From: Crossiella equi
Lineage (GTDB): Bacteria; Actinomycetota; Actinomycetes; Mycobacteriales; Pseudonocardiaceae
DNA length: 64,000 bases
Assembly: GCF_017876755.1 (NCBI RefSeq)
Contig: NZ_JAGIOO010000001.1
Coordinates: 2,852,001 to 2,916,000, forward strand
Reading direction: 5' to 3'
Positions within the stretch are counted from its first letter, which is position 1. Each line of letters starts with the position of its first letter. Of the stretch, positions 27,555 to 37,292 are shown piece after piece. The position numbers and the translations under genes are program-made. The notes beneath the pieces are model-generated. The model was not told where the DNA came from and did not search any database. It saw nothing but the letters and a program-made list of their open reading frames with translations.

Positions 27555-28645
27555 CCGCCCGCACTCAGCCATTCGCTGTAGAACAGACCCAGACCGATGA
27601 GGCAGCAGATGCCGCCCATCAGCCAGAATCTGATGATCACCGTGGTTTCCGCCCACCCGGCCAGCTCGAAGTGGTGGTGGAACGGCGCCATTCTGAACAG
27701 TCTTCGTTTGGTCGTGCGGAAGACCAGGATCTGGAGGCTCACCGACAGGGTCTCCACCACGAACAGACCGGCCACCACGATCATCAGCAGCTCGGTGCGG
27801 GTGGTGATGGACAGACCGGCGACCAGGCCACCGAGGGCCAGCGAGCCGGTGTCGCCCATGAAGATCTTGGCCGGGGCCGCGTTCCACCAGAGGAAGCCGA
27901 CGCAGCCCGCCATCGCCGCCGCCGCCAGGACCGCGAGGTCGAGGGGGTCGCGCACGTAGTAGCAGGCGGGGTTGAGGCGCTCGGAGCAGTCGAGGCGGAA
28001 CTGCCAGAAGGAGATGACGACGTAGGTGCCGAGCACCATCGCCGAGGTGCCCGCCGCGAGGCCGTCCAGGCCGTCGGTGAGGTTCACCGCGTTGGACCAG
28101 GCCGCGACCAGCAGGTTGCAGAAGATGATGAAGCCGATGGTGCCGAAGGAGACGATCGAGATGTCCCGCACGAACGACAGGTTCACCGAGGCCGGGGTCA
28201 GCTTGTAGTCGCTGGCGTCCGGGAACTGGAGTGCCAGGTAGGCGAACACGGTCGCGGTGAGCACCTGGCCGACGATCTTCGCGGTACCGGACAGGCCCAG
28301 GTTGCGGGCCTTGCGGATCTTGATGAAGTCGTCGAGGAAGCCGACCAGGCCCAGGGCCGTGGTCAGGAACAGCACCAGCATGCCGGAGGCGGTCGGACCG
28401 GTCTGCTCGTTCGGGCCGCGCGTCAGGTAGACGAACAGGTGGCTGGTGCCGTAACCGGCCCAGATGGCCAGCAGGATGGCGATACCGCCCATGGTGGGGG
28501 TGCCGCGCTTGGCCTTGTGGGCCTGGGGGCCCTCCTCGCGGATCTCCTGCCCGAAGCCCTGCCGGGAGAAGATCTTGATGAGGTAGGGGGTGAGCAGGAT
28601 GGAGACCATCAACGCGACGGCCGCCGAGATGAGGATGCCCTTCAC
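27551..28645 (-). CDS. mraY: Phospho-MurNAc-pentapeptide translocase MraY
   Basis: Transfers phospho-MurNAc-pentapeptide to undecaprenyl phosphate, giving lipid I. It is a 364-residue, ten-helix membrane enzyme. Catalytic motifs are [40 protein letters not shown] and the FHHHFE loop near the C-terminus. The GTG start at 28645 overlaps the murF stop by 4 bp. Confidence 0.97.
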   Translation of the reverse strand: MKGILISAAVALMVSILLTPYLIKIFSRQGFGQEIREEGPQAHKAKRGTPTMGGIAILLAIWAGYGTSHLFVYLTRGPNEQTGPTASGMLVLFLTTALGLVGFLDDFIKIRKARNLGLSGTAKIVGQVLTATVFAYLALQFPDASDYKLTPASVNLSFVRDISIVSFGTIGFIIFCNLLVAAWSNAVNLTDGLDGLAAGTSAMVLGTYVVISFWQFRLDCSERLNPACYYVRDPLDLAVLAAAAMAGCVGFLWWNAAPAKIFMGDTGSLALGGLVAGLSITTRTELLMIVVAGLFVVETLSVSLQILVFRTTKRRLFRMAPFHHHFELAGWAETTVIIRFWLMGGICCLIGLGLFYSEWLSAGG

Positions 28646-30117
28646 TGGGCGTCACCCCCGGCGAGCAAGGCGTCGGCGACCCGCCACAGGGCGGCCGCCT
28701 TGGAGGCCTTCACCAGCACGACGTCCCCTGGCCGCACCTGTTCGCGCAGCAGCGCGATGGCGGCGTCGACGTCCGGCACGAGAACGGACTCCTCTCCCCA
28801 AGACCCTTCGAGGTACGCGCCCTGGTGCATCGCCGCGGCCTGGTCGCCGACGACGACGAGCCTGCTGACGTCCAGGCGGACGGCGTAGCGGCCGATCGCG
28901 TCGTGGGCGGCGATGCTGTCCTCGCCCAGCTCGGCCATCACGCCGAGCACGGCCCAGCTGCGGCGGCGCGGTTCCGTGCGGCTCATGGCGGCCAGGGTCT
29001 TCAGCGCGGCGCGCACCGACTCCGGGTTGGCGTTGTACGAATCGTTGACCACCGTGACGCCGTCGTCGCGGGTGGTGACCTCCATGCGGCGGGCGGAGAC
29101 CCGTCGCGCCGAGGACAGCCGCTGGGCGACCTCCTCGGGTGTCGCGCCCAGCTCCACGGCGACCGCCGCGGCGGCCAGCGCGTTGGACACGTGGTGCGCC
29201 CCGTGCAGGGCGAGCCTGACCTCCGCGTCCCCGGCAGGGGTGACGAGGCGGAAGGTGGCCCGTGCCTGGTCGTCGAGCTCGACGTCCTCGGCCCGCACCG
29301 ATGCCTTCGGGTCCTGCCCGAAGAAGACGATCTTGGCCTTGCTGCGCGCGGCCATCGCCGAGACCAGCGGGTCGTCGGCGTTGAGGACCGCGACCCCGCC
29401 CTCCTCCGCGCTGGGCAGGGACTCCGGCAGCTCGCCCTTGGTCTGGGCGACCGCCTCCTGCGAGCCGAACTCGCCGAGGTGCGCGGTGCCCACGTTGATC
29501 ACCACGCCGATGCGCGGCGGGGCGGTGCGGCAGAGCTGGCCGATGTGGCCGACCCCCCGGGCGGACAGCTCCAGCACCAGGAACCTGGTGGCCTCCTCGG
29601 CGCGGAGCACGGTCCACGGGTGGCCGAGCTCGTTGTTGAACGAGCCGGGCGGCGCGATCGTGGGGCCCATCGGCTCCAGCACCTGGGCGATGAGGTCCTT
29701 GGTGGAGGTCTTGCCGGAGGAGCCGGTGATGCCGACGACCGCGAGCCCGGCCGGGGCCAGGGTGTCCACGGTGAGCCGGGCGAGCTTGCCCAGGGCGGCC
29801 AGCACGGCGGCGCCGGAGCCGTCGGTGTCGCCGGTGAGGGCGACCGAGCGGCGGTTGGCCTCGCTGACCGGCGGCACGATCACCGCGGGCGCGTCGACCT
29901 CGCGGGCGGCCAGCACACCGGCGGCACCCGCCTCGATCGCGGCGGCGGCGAAGTCGTGCCCGTCCACGCGCTCCCCGGGCAGGGCCAGGAACAGCCCGCC
30001 CGGGGTCAGCTCGCGCGAGTCGAACTCGACGGTGCCGGTGACCACGGGCGAGCCGTCGGTGTTGTGCAGGCGCCCGCCGACCGCCTCGGCGATCTCGGCG
30101 AGGCTGAGGTGGATCAT
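28642..30117 (-). CDS. murF: UDP-MurNAc-tripeptide--D-alanyl-D-alanine ligase MurF
   Basis: Completes the pentapeptide precursor by adding D-Ala-D-Ala. 491 residues with the N-terminal substrate domain ([20 protein letters not shown]), the ATP loop [41 protein letters not shown] and [17 protein letters not shown]. The ATG at 30117 overlaps murE by 4 bp. All key Mur ligase motifs are present. Confidence 0.96.
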   Translation of the reverse strand: MIHLSLAEIAEAVGGRLHNTDGSPVVTGTVEFDSRELTPGGLFLALPGERVDGHDFAAAAIEAGAAGVLAAREVDAPAVIVPPVSEANRRSVALTGDTDGSGAAVLAALGKLARLTVDTLAPAGLAVVGITGSSGKTSTKDLIAQVLEPMGPTIAPPGSFNNELGHPWTVLRAEEATRFLVLELSARGVGHIGQLCRTAPPRIGVVINVGTAHLGEFGSQEAVAQTKGELPESLPSAEEGGVAVLNADDPLVSAMAARSKAKIVFFGQDPKASVRAEDVELDDQARATFRLVTPAGDAEVRLALHGAHHVSNALAAAAVAVELGATPEEVAQRLSSARRVSARRMEVTTRDDGVTVVNDSYNANPESVRAALKTLAAMSRTEPRRRSWAVLGVMAELGEDSIAAHDAIGRYAVRLDVSRLVVVGDQAAAMHQGAYLEGSWGEESVLVPDVDAAIALLREQVRPGDVVLVKASKAAALWRVADALLAGGDAQ

Positions 30118-31661
30118 CGTGCCTCCAGGCTTGCGTCGATGGCCTCGGCGAGCACCTGGCGGTCGTCGAAGGGGTGGACCACCCCGTTGACCTCCTGGCC
30201 CGTCTCGTGGCCCTTGCCCGCCACGACCACCACGTCGCCGGGGCGGGCGCGGCGCACGGCCTCGCGGATGGCCTCGCCCCGGTCACCGACCTCGATGACC
30301 TCGCCGCGTTCGCCCTCTGGCACGGCGAGCGCACCGGCGAGCATGGCGGCGCGGATGGCGGCCGGGTCCTCGCTGCGGGGGTTGTCGTCGGTGACGACGG
30401 TGAGCTCGGCGCGCCGGGTGGCGGCCTCGCCCATGAGCGGGCGCTTGGCGCTGTCGCGGTCGCCGCCGCAGCCCAGGACCACCAGGACACGGCCCCGGCC
30501 CGCCTGCTCGCGCACGGAGTCCAGGACGGCGGCCACCGCGCCCGGCTTGTGCGAGTAGTCGACGACGGCGGTGAAGTCCTGGCCGCGGACCACGCGCTCC
30601 ATGCGGCCGGGCACGTCCACGGCGGACAGACCCTCGATGATCGCGGAGTCCTCGACGCCCGCGGCGTGCAGGCAGGCGGCGGCGAGCAGGGCGTTGGCGA
30701 CGTTGAAGTCACCGGGCAGCCGGATGGCCAGCCTCAGCTCGATGCCCTCGGGCCCGAGCGCGCGGAAGCGCTGGATGCCGGTGGGCTCGGCGGTGATGTC
30801 CACCGCGCGCCAGGTGGCGTCCCCGGTGAGCGAGACGGTGGCGGTGCCCTCGCCGACGAGGCGGCGGCCCCACTCGTTGTCGACCACGACCACGTGCCTG
30901 TCCGCGCGACCGTCGAACAGCTTGGCCTTGGCGGCGAAGTAGTCCTCCATGTCGGCGTGGAAGTCCAGGTGGTCCTGGGACAGGTTGGTGAAGGCGCCGA
31001 CGGCGAAGTACGACCCGGCGACCCGGCCGAGGGAGAGCGCGTGGCTGGAGACCTCCATGGCCACGTCGGTGACGCCGCGCTCGAGCATGAGCGCGAACAG
31101 GGCCTGCAGGTCGGGCGCCTCGGGCGTGGTGAACGAGCTGTCCAGCCGCTCCCCGGCGATCACGGTGGCCACCGTGCCGATGAGCCCGGTGGTGCGGCCC
31201 GCGGCGCGCAGCCCGGACTCGACCAGCGTGCTGACGGTGGTCTTCCCGGAGGTCCCGGTGATCCCGATGATCGACAGCCGGTCGGAGGGGTTGCCGTAGA
31301 TCCGGGCGGCCAGGGTGCCGAGCACCCCGCGCGGGTCCGCGTGCACCAGGACGGGCAGCCCGGTCCCGCGGACCTCGGCCAGCTCGGCCCCGGCGGGGTC
31401 GGTGAGGATGGCGGCGGCCCCGTTGGCGACGGCCTGTGCGGAGAACTTCGCGCCGTGCACCCGGGCACCGGGCAGCCCGGCGAACAGGTCTCCGGGCCGG
31501 ACCTGCTGGGCACGCAGCGTGGCACCGGTGACGGCGGCCGCGGCATGCTCACGACCGTTGTCACCAGCCAGGACGGCACCCACGAGACCGGCGAGGACAT
31601 CCAGTCGGACCGGCTCGGTCACGGACGGGCGAGGCGGGGCAGTTGCGACCACTGATGGCAC
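30114..31661 (-). CDS. murE: UDP-MurNAc-tripeptide synthetase MurE (meso-DAP adding)
   Basis: Adds the third stem-peptide residue. The ATP loop is GITGTSGKTTVSTLVE; the C-terminal TDDNPRSEDP carries the DNPR signature of enzymes that add meso-diaminopimelate, in agreement with dapF at 39917. I choose the GTG at 31661 (VPSVVATAPP; 515 residues), because the longer frame runs into repeat array D with no protein-like sequence. No clear ribosome site is visible, so the start is less certain. It is the first dcw gene here: ftsI, which normally precedes it, is absent. Confidence 0.93.
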   Translation of the reverse strand: MPSVVATAPPRPSVTEPVRLDVLAGLVGAVLAGDNGREHAAAAVTGATLRAQQVRPGDLFAGLPGARVHGAKFSAQAVANGAAAILTDPAGAELAEVRGTGLPVLVHADPRGVLGTLAARIYGNPSDRLSIIGITGTSGKTTVSTLVESGLRAAGRTTGLIGTVATVIAGERLDSSFTTPEAPDLQALFALMLERGVTDVAMEVSSHALSLGRVAGSYFAVGAFTNLSQDHLDFHADMEDYFAAKAKLFDGRADRHVVVVDNEWGRRLVGEGTATVSLTGDATWRAVDITAEPTGIQRFRALGPEGIELRLAIRLPGDFNVANALLAAACLHAAGVEDSAIIEGLSAVDVPGRMERVVRGQDFTAVVDYSHKPGAVAAVLDSVREQAGRGRVLVVLGCGGDRDSAKRPLMGEAATRRAELTVVTDDNPRSEDPAAIRAAMLAGALAVPEGERGEVIEVGDRGEAIREAVRRARPGDVVVVAGKGHETGQEVNGVVHPFDDRQVLAEAIDASLEAR

Positions 31662-31765
31662 AGCGCCGAAGGCTACCGGCGGGCGCTGGCTGGTCTTGCA
31701 CTGCCTCGTTGTGCTAGAGGCAGATCCGGGAGTTGACGACGCTCGGGACCACCGAGACCACCCCG

Positions 31766-31954
31766 GCGTGTTTGCCCACTTCGCACCTCGTGTTGGCCGA
31801 CTTCGTACATCGTGTTGGCCGGTCCCGCAGCCCGAGTGACCACTCCTGACGGCTTGGCCCGCCTGACCGCTCCGTTCCGGCCAACACGGCCCGCCAAGTC
31901 GGCCAACACGACGTGCGAAACCGGCCAACACGGCGTGCGGGGTCGGCCAACACG
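31766..31954. repeat. 22-bp tandem/inverted repeat array D
   Basis: Here the order is reversed. Three reverse units (GCGTGTTTGCCC variant, GCACCTCGTGTTGGCC, GTACATCGTGTTGGCC) come first. A unique stretch of about 57 bp follows, and then four forward units (GGCCAACACG followed by GCCCGC, ACGTGC, GCGTGC, CTTGAA). It lies between the divergent murE and ceramidase genes, about 105-290 bp upstream of murE. A terminator role is therefore less obvious than for array A. The remaining bases of the 31662-32083 gap show no gene. Confidence 0.86.
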
Positions 31955-32083
31955 CTTGAAGCTGCACTTTCGCGCGCTTCCCCATACATGAGTCGGGTTC
32001 ACATTTGGCTGCTGAATCGCTACCGTCAGCTCACCGCACGCCGTGTCCCAGGTCACAGCCGACCTTCTCGGAGGGCTATCGCC

Positions 32084-34120
32084 ATGCGACTCCACCGCAT
32101 CAGACCCGCCCTGACCCTCGCCCTGGCGACACTGCTCGGCGCCGGGGTGCTCGCCCAGGTCGGGCCGCCCGCGCCGGTGGCCCAGGCCTCGCCGCAGGGG
32201 GATACCTACCTGGTCGGGCGGGGGATCGCCGATGTCACCGGGGAGCCCGCCGAGCGCGGCATGATGGGGTACGCGCGCCTGGACCAGAAGACCACCGGGC
32301 TGCACCAGCGGCAGCGCTCGCGCGCGTTCGTGGTGGCCGACGCGGCCGGGAAGCAGCGGGTCGCGCTGGTCACCGTGGACGTCGGGCAGCTGTTCTCCAG
32401 CATCCGGCAGGCCGTGCTGGCCAAGCTCAAGCAGCAGTACGGCGGCCTCTACAACGACGCCAACCTCGCCCTGTCGGCCACGCACACGCACTCCGGGCCC
32501 GGCGGCTACTCGCACTTCTCGCTCTACAACATCACCACCTTCGGCTACCACGACGACACGTTCCAGGCGATCGTGCGCGGCATCGTGGACTCCGTCCGGC
32601 AGGCGCACGAGGACCTCGCGCCCGGCACCGTCACCCTGGCCAAGGGACAGCTGACCAACGCCAGCGTCAACCGGTCCAAACGGGCCTTCGACCGCAACCC
32701 GGCCGCCGACAAGGCGCACTTCCCCGAGGGCATCGACCCGCAGTCCACGCTGCTGCGCTTCGACCGGGGCGGGCAGCCCATCGGCGCGCTGAACTGGTTC
32801 GCCACCCACGGCACCAGCCTGCGCGGCGACCACACCCTGGTCTCCGGGGACAACAAGGGCTACGCGGCCTACCACTGGGAACGCGACGTGCGTGGCCAGG
32901 ACTACCTGGACGGGCGCAAGGGCTTCGTCTCCGCCTTCGCGCAGACCAGCGCCGGAGACATGAGCCCGAACCTGGCCCTCAAGCCCGGCACCGGGCCCAC
33001 CGACGACCACTACCAGAACACCAAGATCATCGGTGAGCGCCAGTTCGACGCGGCGAACCGGCTGATGAGTGGCGGCACCGGGCTGTCCGGGTCCATCGAC
33101 TCGCGGCTGTCGTTCGTGGACTTCAGCGACGTCGAGGTCCGCCCGGAGTTCACCGGCGACGGCCAGACCCACCGCACCTGCGGCGCCGCCATGGGCGCGA
33201 GCTTCGCGGCGGGCAGCACCGAGGACGGTCCCGGCCCGGACATCTTCAAGGAGGGCGTGGGCAACAACCCGCTCATCGAGCTGGTGACCAAGGCCCGCTA
33301 CCAGGCCTCGGCCGAGCTGCGGAACTGCCAGGCGCCCAAGGACATCCTGCTGGACACCGGCTCGCTCGGCCTGGTGCCGAAGATCCTGCCGGTGCAGGTC
33401 ATCAAGCTGGGCCAGTACTACCTGGCCACGCACGGCATGGAGGCCACCGTGGTCACCGGCCTGCGCCTGCGCCAGGCCGTCGCGAAGGCCGCCGGTGCCC
33501 CGCTGGAGAACGTGCTGGCCGCCGGGTACACCAACGACTACGCGGGTTACCTGACCACGCCGGAGGAGTACGACCAGCAGGACTACGAGGGCGGCCACAC
33601 CATGTTCGGCCGCTGGGCGGTGCCCGCCTTCCAGCAGGAGCTGGCGCGCCTGGCCGGTGACCTCAAGGCGGGCCGCGCCAGCACGACCGGCAGCCAGCCC
33701 GACATGTCCGGCTCGAAGTGGACGCTCCAGCCGGGCGTGGTCATGGACGCCCCGCCGATCGGCCACAACTTCGGTGACACCGTGACCCCGCCGAACGCGA
33801 GCTACACCAAGGGCCAGCAGGTGAAGGTGGAGTTCGCGGGCGCGCACCCCAACAACAACCTGCACCACGGCGACAGCTACCTGGAGGTCCAGCGCCAGGA
33901 GGGCTCGGCCTGGAAGCGCGCGCATGACGACGGCGACTGGTCCACCAAGTTCCAGTGGGCACGGTGGGGTGTCGCCGCCTCGCGCGTCACGATCACCTGG
34001 GACATCCCGGCCAACGCGGCGCCGGGTCGCTACCGGATCCTCTACCGGGGCGACGCGAAGGCGCTGACCACGCAGATCACCGCGTTCTCCGGGACGTCCC
34101 CGGAGTTCACGGTCAGCTGA
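32084..34120 (+). CDS. Secreted neutral/alkaline ceramidase
   Basis: Hydrolyses ceramide-type N-acyl sphingosines. The 678-residue protein has a Sec signal peptide (residues about 1-35, ending near AQA-S). The zinc-site SATHTHSGPGGYS and NWFATHGTSL follow, and then the nucleophile serine region TSAGDMSPNL. The C-terminal immunoglobulin-like domain (from about residue 545) matches neutral ceramidases. GGAGGG precedes the ATG at 32084. In a bacterium that probably makes no ceramide, it would act on external or host/plant/fungal lipids. The gene ends with an 8-bp convergent overlap with the next gene. Confidence 0.93.
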   Translation: MRLHRIRPALTLALATLLGAGVLAQVGPPAPVAQASPQGDTYLVGRGIADVTGEPAERGMMGYARLDQKTTGLHQRQRSRAFVVADAAGKQRVALVTVDVGQLFSSIRQAVLAKLKQQYGGLYNDANLALSATHTHSGPGGYSHFSLYNITTFGYHDDTFQAIVRGIVDSVRQAHEDLAPGTVTLAKGQLTNASVNRSKRAFDRNPAADKAHFPEGIDPQSTLLRFDRGGQPIGALNWFATHGTSLRGDHTLVSGDNKGYAAYHWERDVRGQDYLDGRKGFVSAFAQTSAGDMSPNLALKPGTGPTDDHYQNTKIIGERQFDAANRLMSGGTGLSGSIDSRLSFVDFSDVEVRPEFTGDGQTHRTCGAAMGASFAAGSTEDGPGPDIFKEGVGNNPLIELVTKARYQASAELRNCQAPKDILLDTGSLGLVPKILPVQVIKLGQYYLATHGMEATVVTGLRLRQAVAKAAGAPLENVLAAGYTNDYAGYLTTPEEYDQQDYEGGHTMFGRWAVPAFQQELARLAGDLKAGRASTTGSQPDMSGSKWTLQPGVVMDAPPIGHNFGDTVTPPNASYTKGQQVKVEFAGAHPNNNLHHGDSYLEVQRQEGSAWKRAHDDGDWSTKFQWARWGVAASRVTITWDIPANAAPGRYRILYRGDAKALTTQITAFSGTSPEFTVS

Positions 34121-34820
34121 CGGGAAGCACCCGGCCGAGGAACTCCTCGGTCAGCCGCCAGGCCCTCGCCGCAGCCTCGGGCTGGTGGAAGGCGGGGGCC
34201 TGGTGGTTGTGGAAGGCGTGCCCGGCGTCCTCCTGGACGTGGAGCTCCAGCAGCTCCCGGCCCGCCACCGCGGCCTCGACCCGGGCGATGTCGGCGCGCT
34301 GGATGTAGGGGTCGCTGCCGCCGAAGTGCAGCAGCGTGGGCACGGTGATGGCCTCGGCCAGGCCGCTCGCGTCCGGCACACCCGAACCGTAGAAGGACAC
34401 CACCGCGTCCGGACCGCCCTGGGCGGCCTGCACCCAGGTGATCGAGCCGCCCAGGCAGAAGCCCAGCGCGCCCACTCCCCCGCGCACGCCGTCCAGCCCG
34501 CGCAGCACCTCGGTCGCGGCCTGCGCGTCGGCCACCCCGGTCTCGAAGTCGAACCGGCCCGCCAGCTCCATCGAGGCGGTCAGCCCGGCCTCGTCGTGGT
34601 CGGCCGCCCAGTTGCGGGTCAGGCGCCAGAACAGGTCCGGCGCCCCGACCACGTAGCCCAGCGCGGCCAGCTCGCGTGCCACCGCCTGGATGTAGGGGCC
34701 GACGCCGAAGATCTCCTGCACCAGCAGGATCGCCGGGCCTTGGCCGGACTCCGGCCGCCACACGGTCAGGTCGAACTCACCGTCGGCGACGCGGACGGGA
34801 ACGATCACGGGTTCGGTCAC
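34113..34820 (-). CDS. Dienelactone hydrolase-family protein
   Basis: Alpha/beta hydrolase of 235 residues. The catalytic triad is Cys122 in GALGFCLGGS, Asp170 in GGSDPYI and His201 in DAGHAFHN, as in dienelactone hydrolases. A conserved EIFGVGPYI segment also supports this family. It is cytosolic, with no signal peptide. Whether it acts on dienelactones or on other esters or lactones cannot be told. It is 10 bp downstream of the secreted protein at 34831 on the same strand. Confidence 0.9.
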   Translation of the reverse strand: MTEPVIVPVRVADGEFDLTVWRPESGQGPAILLVQEIFGVGPYIQAVARELAALGYVVGAPDLFWRLTRNWAADHDEAGLTASMELAGRFDFETGVADAQAATEVLRGLDGVRGGVGALGFCLGGSITWVQAAQGGPDAVVSFYGSGVPDASGLAEAITVPTLLHFGGSDPYIQRADIARVEAAVAGRELLELHVQEDAGHAFHNHQAPAFHQPEAAARAWRLTEEFLGRVLPVS

Positions 34821-34830
34821 GCGGCAAAGC

Positions 34831-35874
34831 CTAGGCGGACTTCTTCTTCCGCCTGCCTACCAGGTACAGCGCCCCGAGCCCGCCCACGAGCGCCAGCACC
34901 ACCACGACCCCGGTGTTCGAGCCGCCGCCCTCGGCGGGCTGCCCGGAGGCCTGGCCGCCACCACCGGCCGAGGTCGCGCTGGACGGCGGGGCGGGCGGCG
35001 GGGCCACCAGCTGGGCCGCGCCCGGGACCGCCCGGATCGGCTCCATCTTCCCGGCGCCGGACGCTGTCTCCGAACCGGACAGCAGCGTGCCGTCGGGCTC
35101 GAAGGCGATCGCCTCGCCCTGCGCCTCGTTCGGCAGCGGCACCTGCACCGGGTCGCGCTTGAGGGCCGCGACGACGTCACCGTCCGGGGCCGGGTAGAGC
35201 CAGGCGTCGGTGTAGGTGCGCAGGGCGACCACGGTGCCGTCGTGGCTGACCGCGCCGCCGGTGACCAGCACCGACCCGATGCCGCCCACCGGGCCGCCGG
35301 GTGTGCTGGTGGTCTTGAGCCGCACCGTGCCGACCTTCTCCAGCGGGGTCGGGCCGGGCGAGGCCAGCCCCTTGGCCGGCCGGTAGATCCCGGCGGCCAG
35401 GAACGGCTCCTTGGTGACGATGTGCGGCACGCCCTCGCGGTCGAACAGGACCGCCTCGGCGTCGTGCGCGCCGTCCGGGTAGGTCAGCCGGTACAGCGTG
35501 GCCTTGCCGTTGGGCTGCAGGGCGTGCAGCGCCACGTTCGCGCGCTTGTGCCCGTTGTCGCCGGTGTCGGCCAGCCACAGCACGCCGTCGGGCGTGCGGG
35601 CCAGGTCCTCCACGTCGAAGGGGTCGGTGGCGTTGGTGAGGACGCGCTCGACCTTGCAGTCGGGCTTGAGCACCACGACCTGCAGGCGGGAGCCGCCGTC
35701 GGCCATGCCGTACCAGCGGTTGCCGTCACTGGCCAGGCCGCTCAGCTCGGCGAGCCGCTTGTCGGTGGGGCGGCACTTCTCCACCGGCGCGGGCGGTGCG
35801 GCCAGCGCCGGTGCGGAAACGCCGAAGAGCAGTGCCACCGTCAGCGGCACTGCTCCCCAGGTCGTTCGTCTCAC
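34831..35874 (-). CDS. Secreted, C-terminally anchored beta-propeller-like protein
   Basis: A 347-residue protein with a signal peptide (MRRTTWGAVPLTVALLFGVS, cleavage near ALA-A). The central region (about 35-270) has repeated WLADTGDNG and ELSGLASDGNRWYG segments typical of propeller folds. A Gly/Ser-rich linker, one helix (TGVVVVLALVGGLGALYLVG) and a basic RRKKK end anchor it to the membrane with the propeller outside. Cys residues near the N-terminus could pair. The GTG start at 35874 overlaps hflX by 4 bp. Function is unknown; there is no sortase motif. Confidence 0.82.
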   Translation of the reverse strand: MRRTTWGAVPLTVALLFGVSAPALAAPPAPVEKCRPTDKRLAELSGLASDGNRWYGMADGGSRLQVVVLKPDCKVERVLTNATDPFDVEDLARTPDGVLWLADTGDNGHKRANVALHALQPNGKATLYRLTYPDGAHDAEAVLFDREGVPHIVTKEPFLAAGIYRPAKGLASPGPTPLEKVGTVRLKTTSTPGGPVGGIGSVLVTGGAVSHDGTVVALRTYTDAWLYPAPDGDVVAALKRDPVQVPLPNEAQGEAIAFEPDGTLLSGSETASGAGKMEPIRAVPGAAQLVAPPPAPPSSATSAGGGGQASGQPAEGGGSNTGVVVVLALVGGLGALYLVGRRKKKSA

Positions 35875-37292
35875 CCTCGGTCCGCGAACTCGCCCAGCTG
35901 CCCGGCGAGCTCGGGGTTGACCCGGGCCCGCAGCTCGGTGCCGTCCTCGGTGTGCTTCTCGGCCAGCACCTCGCCCTGGCTGTGCACGCGGGCCACCATC
36001 TCACCCCGGCTGTACGGGATGAGCAGGTCGAGCACCACGTCCGGGCGTGGGATGGCCTCGGCCACCGCGGCCCGCAGCTCCTCAACGCCCGCCCCGCTGT
36101 GCGCGGAGACGAACACCGCGCCCGGGAACAGGTGGCGGAGCCGGGTCTGGGACAGCTCGTCGGCCTGGTCCATCTTGTTGACCACGAGGATCTCGGGCGG
36201 CATCGGGGTCTCCCGGTCCGCGATGATCTCGCGGAAGACCTCGTGCACCGCCGAGACCTGCCGCTCGGGCATCGGGTCGGACCCGTCCACCACGTGCAGC
36301 ACCAGGTCGGCGTCGGCCACCTCCTCCAGCGTGGAGCGGAAGGCCTCGACCAGCTGGTGGGGCAGGTGGCGCACGAAGCCCACCGTGTCGGTGAGCGTGA
36401 ACGCCCGCTTGTCCGGCGTGACCGCCCGGCGCGTGGTCGGGTCGAGCGTGGCGAACAGCGCGTCCTCCACCAGCACCCCCGCGCCGGTCAGCGCGTTGAG
36501 CAGGCTGGACTTGCCCGCGTTGGTGTAGCCCGCGATGGCCACGTTCGGCACCTGGTTGGCCACGCGCATGCCGCGCTTGGTCTCGCGGACCGTGCCCATG
36601 GCGCGGATCTCGCGGCGCAGCTTGGCCATGCGCTTGGTGATGCGCCTGCGGTCGGTCTCCAGCTTGGTCTCACCGGGACCGCGCAGACCCACACCGGCGT
36701 TGCCGCCCGCGCGGCCACCGGCCTGCCGGGACAGCGACTCGCCCCAGCCGCGGAGGCGGGGCACCAGGTACTGGAGCTGTGCCAGCTCGACCTGCGCCTT
36801 GCCCTCCTTGGAGCTGGCGTGCTGGGCGAAGATGTCCAGGATCAGGGCGGTCCGGTCGACCACCTTGACCTTGAGCTTCTCCTCCAGCTGGCGCAGCTGG
36901 CCGGGCGAGAGCTCACCGTCGCAGATGACCGTGTCCGCGCCGGTGGCCACCACGGCCTCGCGCAGCTCGAGCACCTTGCCGGAGCCGACGTAGGTGGCCG
37001 GGTCGGGTTTCTGGCGTCGTTGGATGAGGCCTTCCAGGACCTCGGCGCCCGCGGTCTCGGCCAGCCGGGCCAGCTCCGCGAGCGAGGCCTCGGCCGACTC
37101 GGCGTCGCCCTCGGTCCACACGCCGACCAGTACGACCCGCTCGAGGCGGAGCTGCCGGTACTCGACCTCGCTGATGTCCGCGAGTTCGGTCGAGAGCCCG
37201 GCGACCCTGCGAAGCGCGGCACGGTCGGCCAGTTCCATCTCGCCGGTCGAGAGGATGTCCGTCTCGTCGGCCTGTGTCATGAATTCCGTCAT
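35871..37292 (-). CDS. hflX: GTPase HflX
   Basis: Ribosome-associated GTPase that rescues or splits stalled ribosomes. The 473-residue protein has the N-terminal HflX domain (LERVVLVGVWTEGDAESAEA, then PATYVGSGKVLEL). A glycine-rich linker RAGGNAGVGLRGPGETKLE follows, and then the G domain with GYTNAGKSSLLN (P-loop), DTVGFVRHLP and NKMDQ. The ATG at 37292 is used; an ATG at 37280 is also in frame. In mycobacteria hflX is near dapF and miaA, as it is here. Confidence 0.94.
   Translation of the reverse strand: MTEFMTQADETDILSTGEMELADRAALRRVAGLSTELADISEVEYRQLRLERVVLVGVWTEGDAESAEASLAELARLAETAGAEVLEGLIQRRQKPDPATYVGSGKVLELREAVVATGADTVICDGELSPGQLRQLEEKLKVKVVDRTALILDIFAQHASSKEGKAQVELAQLQYLVPRLRGWGESLSRQAGGRAGGNAGVGLRGPGETKLETDRRRITKRMAKLRREIRAMGTVRETKRGMRVANQVPNVAIAGYTNAGKSSLLNALTGAGVLVEDALFATLDPTTRRAVTPDKRAFTLTDTVGFVRHLPHQLVEAFRSTLEEVADADLVLHVVDGSDPMPERQVSAVHEVFREIIADRETPMPPEILVVNKMDQADELSQTRLRHLFPGAVFVSAHSGAGVEELRAAVAEAIPRPDVVLDLLIPYSRGEMVARVHSQGEVLAEKHTEDGTELRARVNPELAGQLGEFADRG

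Noticed and set aside
31662-31985. 108-residue N-terminal extension of MurE over the repeat array
   Set aside because: The extension encodes frame-shifting repeats (period 22 bp) rich in Trp, Arg and Cys, without homology to MurE.
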